DNA of 44,590 nucleotides from Clostridiaceae bacterium (GTDB lineage: Bacteria; Bacillota; Clostridia; Oscillospirales; Acutalibacteraceae): NCBI GenBank assembly GCA_016296885.1, contig JAEDHT010000015.1, forward strand, positions 1 through 44,590, in the 5' to 3' direction. This document shows, in pieces, positions 42,339 to 44,590 of the stretch. Below the pieces are notes generated by a model that searched no databases, had not been told where the DNA came from, and saw nothing but the letters and a program-made list of their open reading frames with translations. The translations under genes were made by a program, and so were the position numbers. The first letter of the stretch is position 1. Each line of letters opens with the position of its first letter.

Positions 42339-42369
42339 TTCTCTAGTTATTTTACGGAGGAGAAAATTT

Positions 42370-44055
42370 ATGAAATCAACCTTTACCAAGACCACTGTTT
42401 CCATCCTTATTATGTTAGCGATGGTGTTTGGCACATTTTCCATGGTAGCTTATGCGGACACTAAATGGGGTGTCGGTACTTATAAGGTTACTACAGGTAT
42501 TTCTATGAGAAGCACACCGGAGGTGCCGGCTGTAAATTCTACATCAAATAAGATTGGTTCTGTTCCAAAGGGTACCACTGTTGTAATTGAGAATATAGAG
42601 GGCTCTTGGGGCTTTACTGAATACAAAGGACTTTCCGGCTGGGTTTGCATGGATTATCTTCAGTTTGTAAACTTTGATATGTATATTCCGGAGCCGGAAT
42701 ATTACGTAAACTGTGATAGTCTTAATATCAGATCACAAGTTAGTACAAGCTCAAAGATTAAGGGCGTTGTGAACTATGGAGCATCTGTTACTATTAACAA
42801 AACTCGATCTGATGGTTGGGTGAATGTTACTATCGATGGCATCACCGGCTGGGTTATGAAGAAGTATCTTATTCAGAGATATGAACAGCCTATTGAAGAA
42901 ACTATAAATTACTCAAATTGTACAGTAGTAAAAAATGCTAACCTGAGAACCGGTCCCGGAACGGAGTTTAATGTTAGAATGGTTATCCCTGCGGGGGAAA
43001 GCATTGTTATCTCCAAAATCATTGATGGATTTGCTATGACTGCTTTTGATAACACATTGGGTTGGGTTTCTCTTGATCTTTTGGAGTACGCCGGAACTAG
43101 CTCTAAAGAGAAATTTGGAGCTTTTACAAGATCTATAATGCCTACAGCCGGTGATGGTGCAGTATATGCCGAGGGAATTGATATTTCCAGATGGAATGGA
43201 GATTCGATAGATTGGTTTGCGCTTAAGCAGAGTGGTGTAGACTTTGTAATCATTCGTATTGGTACAACAAATGGAATAGATAAAGAATTTGAGGAAAACT
43301 ATGAGGCAGCTAAGGCAGTTGGCTTAGACGTTGGCACATATTTCTACACATATTCAACCAGCGTAAAAGGTGCACAAAAAGACGCAGAGCTTTGCTTAAA
43401 ATGGCTAGAGGGTAAGCAGATGGAGTATCCTGTATATTTTGATATAGAGGATCCTGCTCAGAATAACCTTAAGAAAACCACTTGCACTAATATGTGTACT
43501 ACATTCTGTGATGCTCTTATCAAAGCGGGATGGTGTCCCGGAGTGTTTACCATGGCTTCATGGTGGAGCAGTAAGTTGGATTATAACTCACTTGGCACAA
43601 AATACGAATCATGGGTATCCCGTGTAAGAAGCGGAACAGATGGCTCTGTATGTTCACCATCTGGATTGCACGATTATGCATCTGAATTTGGAATGTATCA
43701 GTGGAACTGGAACGGACAGTTTAAGGCTATCTCAAACGGCAGTGCGGGAGTAGATTTGGATGTTGCTTATAAGGATTATCCAACAATGATGAAGAACTCA
43801 AATCTCAACGGATATAAAGGAGCTCCATCAAGAAATACTTTCGTGAAGAAGTTGTATGGTGATATTGATAACAGCGAAAAGATAGATATGTCAGACGTTG
43901 TTTATATGCAAAAAGCAGTAGCCCAGCTTGTAGAGCTTACAGGAGCCGAGATGGTTCTTGCAGATGTAAACTGCGATCAAGATGTAACCATGGATGACGT
44001 TGTAAGCGTTCAGCAGTATATTGCAAATCTTAAAAAGACGTTTGCAGTGGGCTAA
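42370..44055 (+). CDS. Secreted GH25 lysozyme with three SH3 domains and a dockerin, copy 2 (561 aa)
   Basis: Paralogue of the protein at 39403-41088, with identical length and domain order. It has a signal peptide (about 1-29, ending VAYA), three SH3-type domains and a GH25 barrel with GIDISRWNG and YFDIEDP acidic residues and VDLDVAY. The C-terminal dockerin-like module is GDIDNSEKIDMSDV and ADVNCDQDVTMDDV, closing with the same tail NLKKTFAVG. Differences are concentrated in the linkers and the first SH3 domain, and catalytic segments are nearly unchanged, so both copies are probably active. GGAGGAG is 8 nt before the ATG at 42370. Own promoter and terminator make it an independent cassette. 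Confidence 0.95.
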   Translation: MKSTFTKTTVSILIMLAMVFGTFSMVAYADTKWGVGTYKVTTGISMRSTPEVPAVNSTSNKIGSVPKGTTVVIENIEGSWGFTEYKGLSGWVCMDYLQFVNFDMYIPEPEYYVNCDSLNIRSQVSTSSKIKGVVNYGASVTINKTRSDGWVNVTIDGITGWVMKKYLIQRYEQPIEETINYSNCTVVKNANLRTGPGTEFNVRMVIPAGESIVISKIIDGFAMTAFDNTLGWVSLDLLEYAGTSSKEKFGAFTRSIMPTAGDGAVYAEGIDISRWNGDSIDWFALKQSGVDFVIIRIGTTNGIDKEFEENYEAAKAVGLDVGTYFYTYSTSVKGAQKDAELCLKWLEGKQMEYPVYFDIEDPAQNNLKKTTCTNMCTTFCDALIKAGWCPGVFTMASWWSSKLDYNSLGTKYESWVSRVRSGTDGSVCSPSGLHDYASEFGMYQWNWNGQFKAISNGSAGVDLDVAYKDYPTMMKNSNLNGYKGAPSRNTFVKKLYGDIDNSEKIDMSDVVYMQKAVAQLVELTGAEMVLADVNCDQDVTMDDVVSVQQYIANLKKTFAVG

Positions 44056-44079
44056 TTTAATAAAAAGATAACTTTTTTG

Positions 44080-44114
44080 GAGCAGTTCCTATTTATTTTA
44101 GGGGCTGCTCTTTT
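44080..44114 (+). terminator. Intrinsic terminator of lysozyme copy 2
   Basis: GAGCAGTTCCTA pairs with TAGGGGCTGCTC (44080-44110), followed by TTTT. It is homologous to the terminator of copy 1. Confidence 0.85.
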
Positions 44115-44164
44115 GATAAATAGCGATTATTTTTTTCTTATTATTATTGAATTAAAAGGAAAGT

Positions 44165-44193
44165 TTGCAAATTTTAGAAATGTGTGATACAAT
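44165..44193 (+). promoter_or_regulatory. Promoter of the truncated secreted-protein gene
   Basis: TTGCAA (44165-44170) and TACAAT (44188-44193) are separated by 17 nt, with TGTGA directly before the -10. Confidence 0.75.
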
Positions 44194-44238
44194 ATTGAAA
44201 CGGTCTTATAAATTTTATTTTTTAGGAGGAACTTTTCT

Positions 44239-44590
44239 ATGAAAAAATTACACAAAGTTTTGGCTGTTGTTATTGCCAGCCTTATGCTTAGCTCAATGAC
44301 TGTAGTAGGTGCTTATGCAAATGTTAAGGCAGATGCAAAGGTTGGTGCTTGCTCTGCTATTGTAATGAGCGAAGATGACGGCACAGGCGAAGAAAACCCA
44401 GGTGAGGGTGAAGACACAAACACCGATTCCACAGAGGATGATTCTACTATTACTGACTCTACAGATTCCGAGGAAAACACAGACTCAGAAGAAAACACAG
44501 ACTCAGAAGAAAATACTGACTCCGAAGAGAACACAGACTCCGAAGAGAACACAGACTCCGAAGAGAACACAGACTCCGAAGAGAACACAG
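44239..44590 (+). CDS. Secreted protein with DSEENT repeats, 5' part only
   Basis: The reading frame opens at an ATG preceded by AGGAGG and is still open at the window end, so the product is partial (117 complete codons). Residues 1-27 are a signal peptide (KKLHKVLAVVIASLMLSSMT, cleavage near AYA). An acidic Gly/Glu/Asp segment follows, then at least seven DSEENT hexapeptides. Acidic Ser/Thr linkers of this sort precede or follow dockerins in the other secreted proteins here, so a dockerin or enzyme domain beyond the edge is plausible but unseen. Confidence 0.85.
   Translation, partial: MKKLHKVLAVVIASLMLSSMTVVGAYANVKADAKVGACSAIVMSEDDGTGEENPGEGEDTNTDSTEDDSTITDSTDSEENTDSEENTDSEENTDSEENTDSEENTDSEENTDSEENT
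44461..44590 (+). repeat. 18-bp tandem repeat encoding DSEENT
   Basis: Seven full units and four bases of an eighth run to the window end. The first three units differ by silent changes, while the last ones (from 44533) are identical, indicating recent expansion by slippage or unequal exchange. Confidence 0.9.

Noticed and set aside
42310..42369. Longer N-terminus of lysozyme copy 2
   Set aside because: The extra codons overlap the promoter (-35 GTGCAA, -10 TATCAT), and a proper SD plus signal peptide begin at 42370.
44461..44590. CRISPR-like array
   Set aside because: The 18-bp units are contiguous without spacers and are in frame with a signal-peptide-bearing protein.

Overview
The window is AT-rich chromosomal DNA from a low-GC Gram-positive anaerobe of the class Clostridia, most likely a gut or rumen member of the Ruminococcaceae/Oscillospiraceae. 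Four things point there. Gene order follows Firmicutes synteny (miaB-ymcA-mutS-mutL-miaA; yggS-sepF-divIVA-ileS-lspA-rluD). A type III pantothenate kinase is encoded next to an ECF transporter S component. Transketolase is split into two subunits and serine dehydratase is iron-sulfur type. Several secreted proteins carry type I dockerin-like modules joined by Thr/Ser-Asp-Glu linkers. The genus is inference. I saw no rRNA, tRNA, CRISPR array, prophage or transposase.

Layout. Positions 84-14485 are all on the minus strand. They hold a large secreted LRR/dockerin/helical-repeat protein, an ankyrin-repeat lipoprotein, a small lipoprotein, the run DHHW protein - Nudix hydrolase - trpS, a second secreted dockerin protein with an internally duplicated unknown domain, malic enzyme, a third lipoprotein, a MITE-like repeat, and the two transketolase subunits. 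A 362-bp divergent intergenic region (14486-14847) separates these from the plus-strand half. That half carries coaX - ECF S component - birA, miaB - ymcA - mutS - mutL - miaA - HlyD-like protein - yggS - sepF - divIVA - ileS, then lspA - second repeat copy - rluD. After rluD come a third dockerin protein, queH, an HtrA protease, L-serine dehydratase, and two near-identical GH25 lysozyme/dockerin cassettes flanking dusB. The window ends inside a secreted protein whose gene carries an expanding 18-bp repeat.

How the genes work together. Housekeeping blocks cover tRNA modification and charging (miaA, miaB, dusB, queH, trpS, ileS), mismatch repair, division-site placement (sepF, divIVA), lipoprotein maturation (lspA) and pantothenate/biotin use. 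Scattered among them are five complete secreted proteins sharing one dockerin-like family (motif NMxDVxxxQxxIAxL), placed at the N-terminus, middle or C-terminus. Two are peptidoglycan hydrolases, two carry long helical FIVAR-like repeats, one carries BspA-type leucine-rich repeats, and none carries an obvious plant-polysaccharide catalytic domain. This suggests a dockerin-organised envelope or cell-wall assembly rather than a classical cellulosome. No cohesin or scaffoldin is encoded here.

Regulatory signals are unusually legible. I could place about ten sigmaA-type promoters, many with a TGTGA extended -10, and about eleven intrinsic terminators. Two dockerin genes have inverted repeats sitting exactly on the predicted transcription start. 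All calls come from reading sequence and motifs; no database search or folding program was run.
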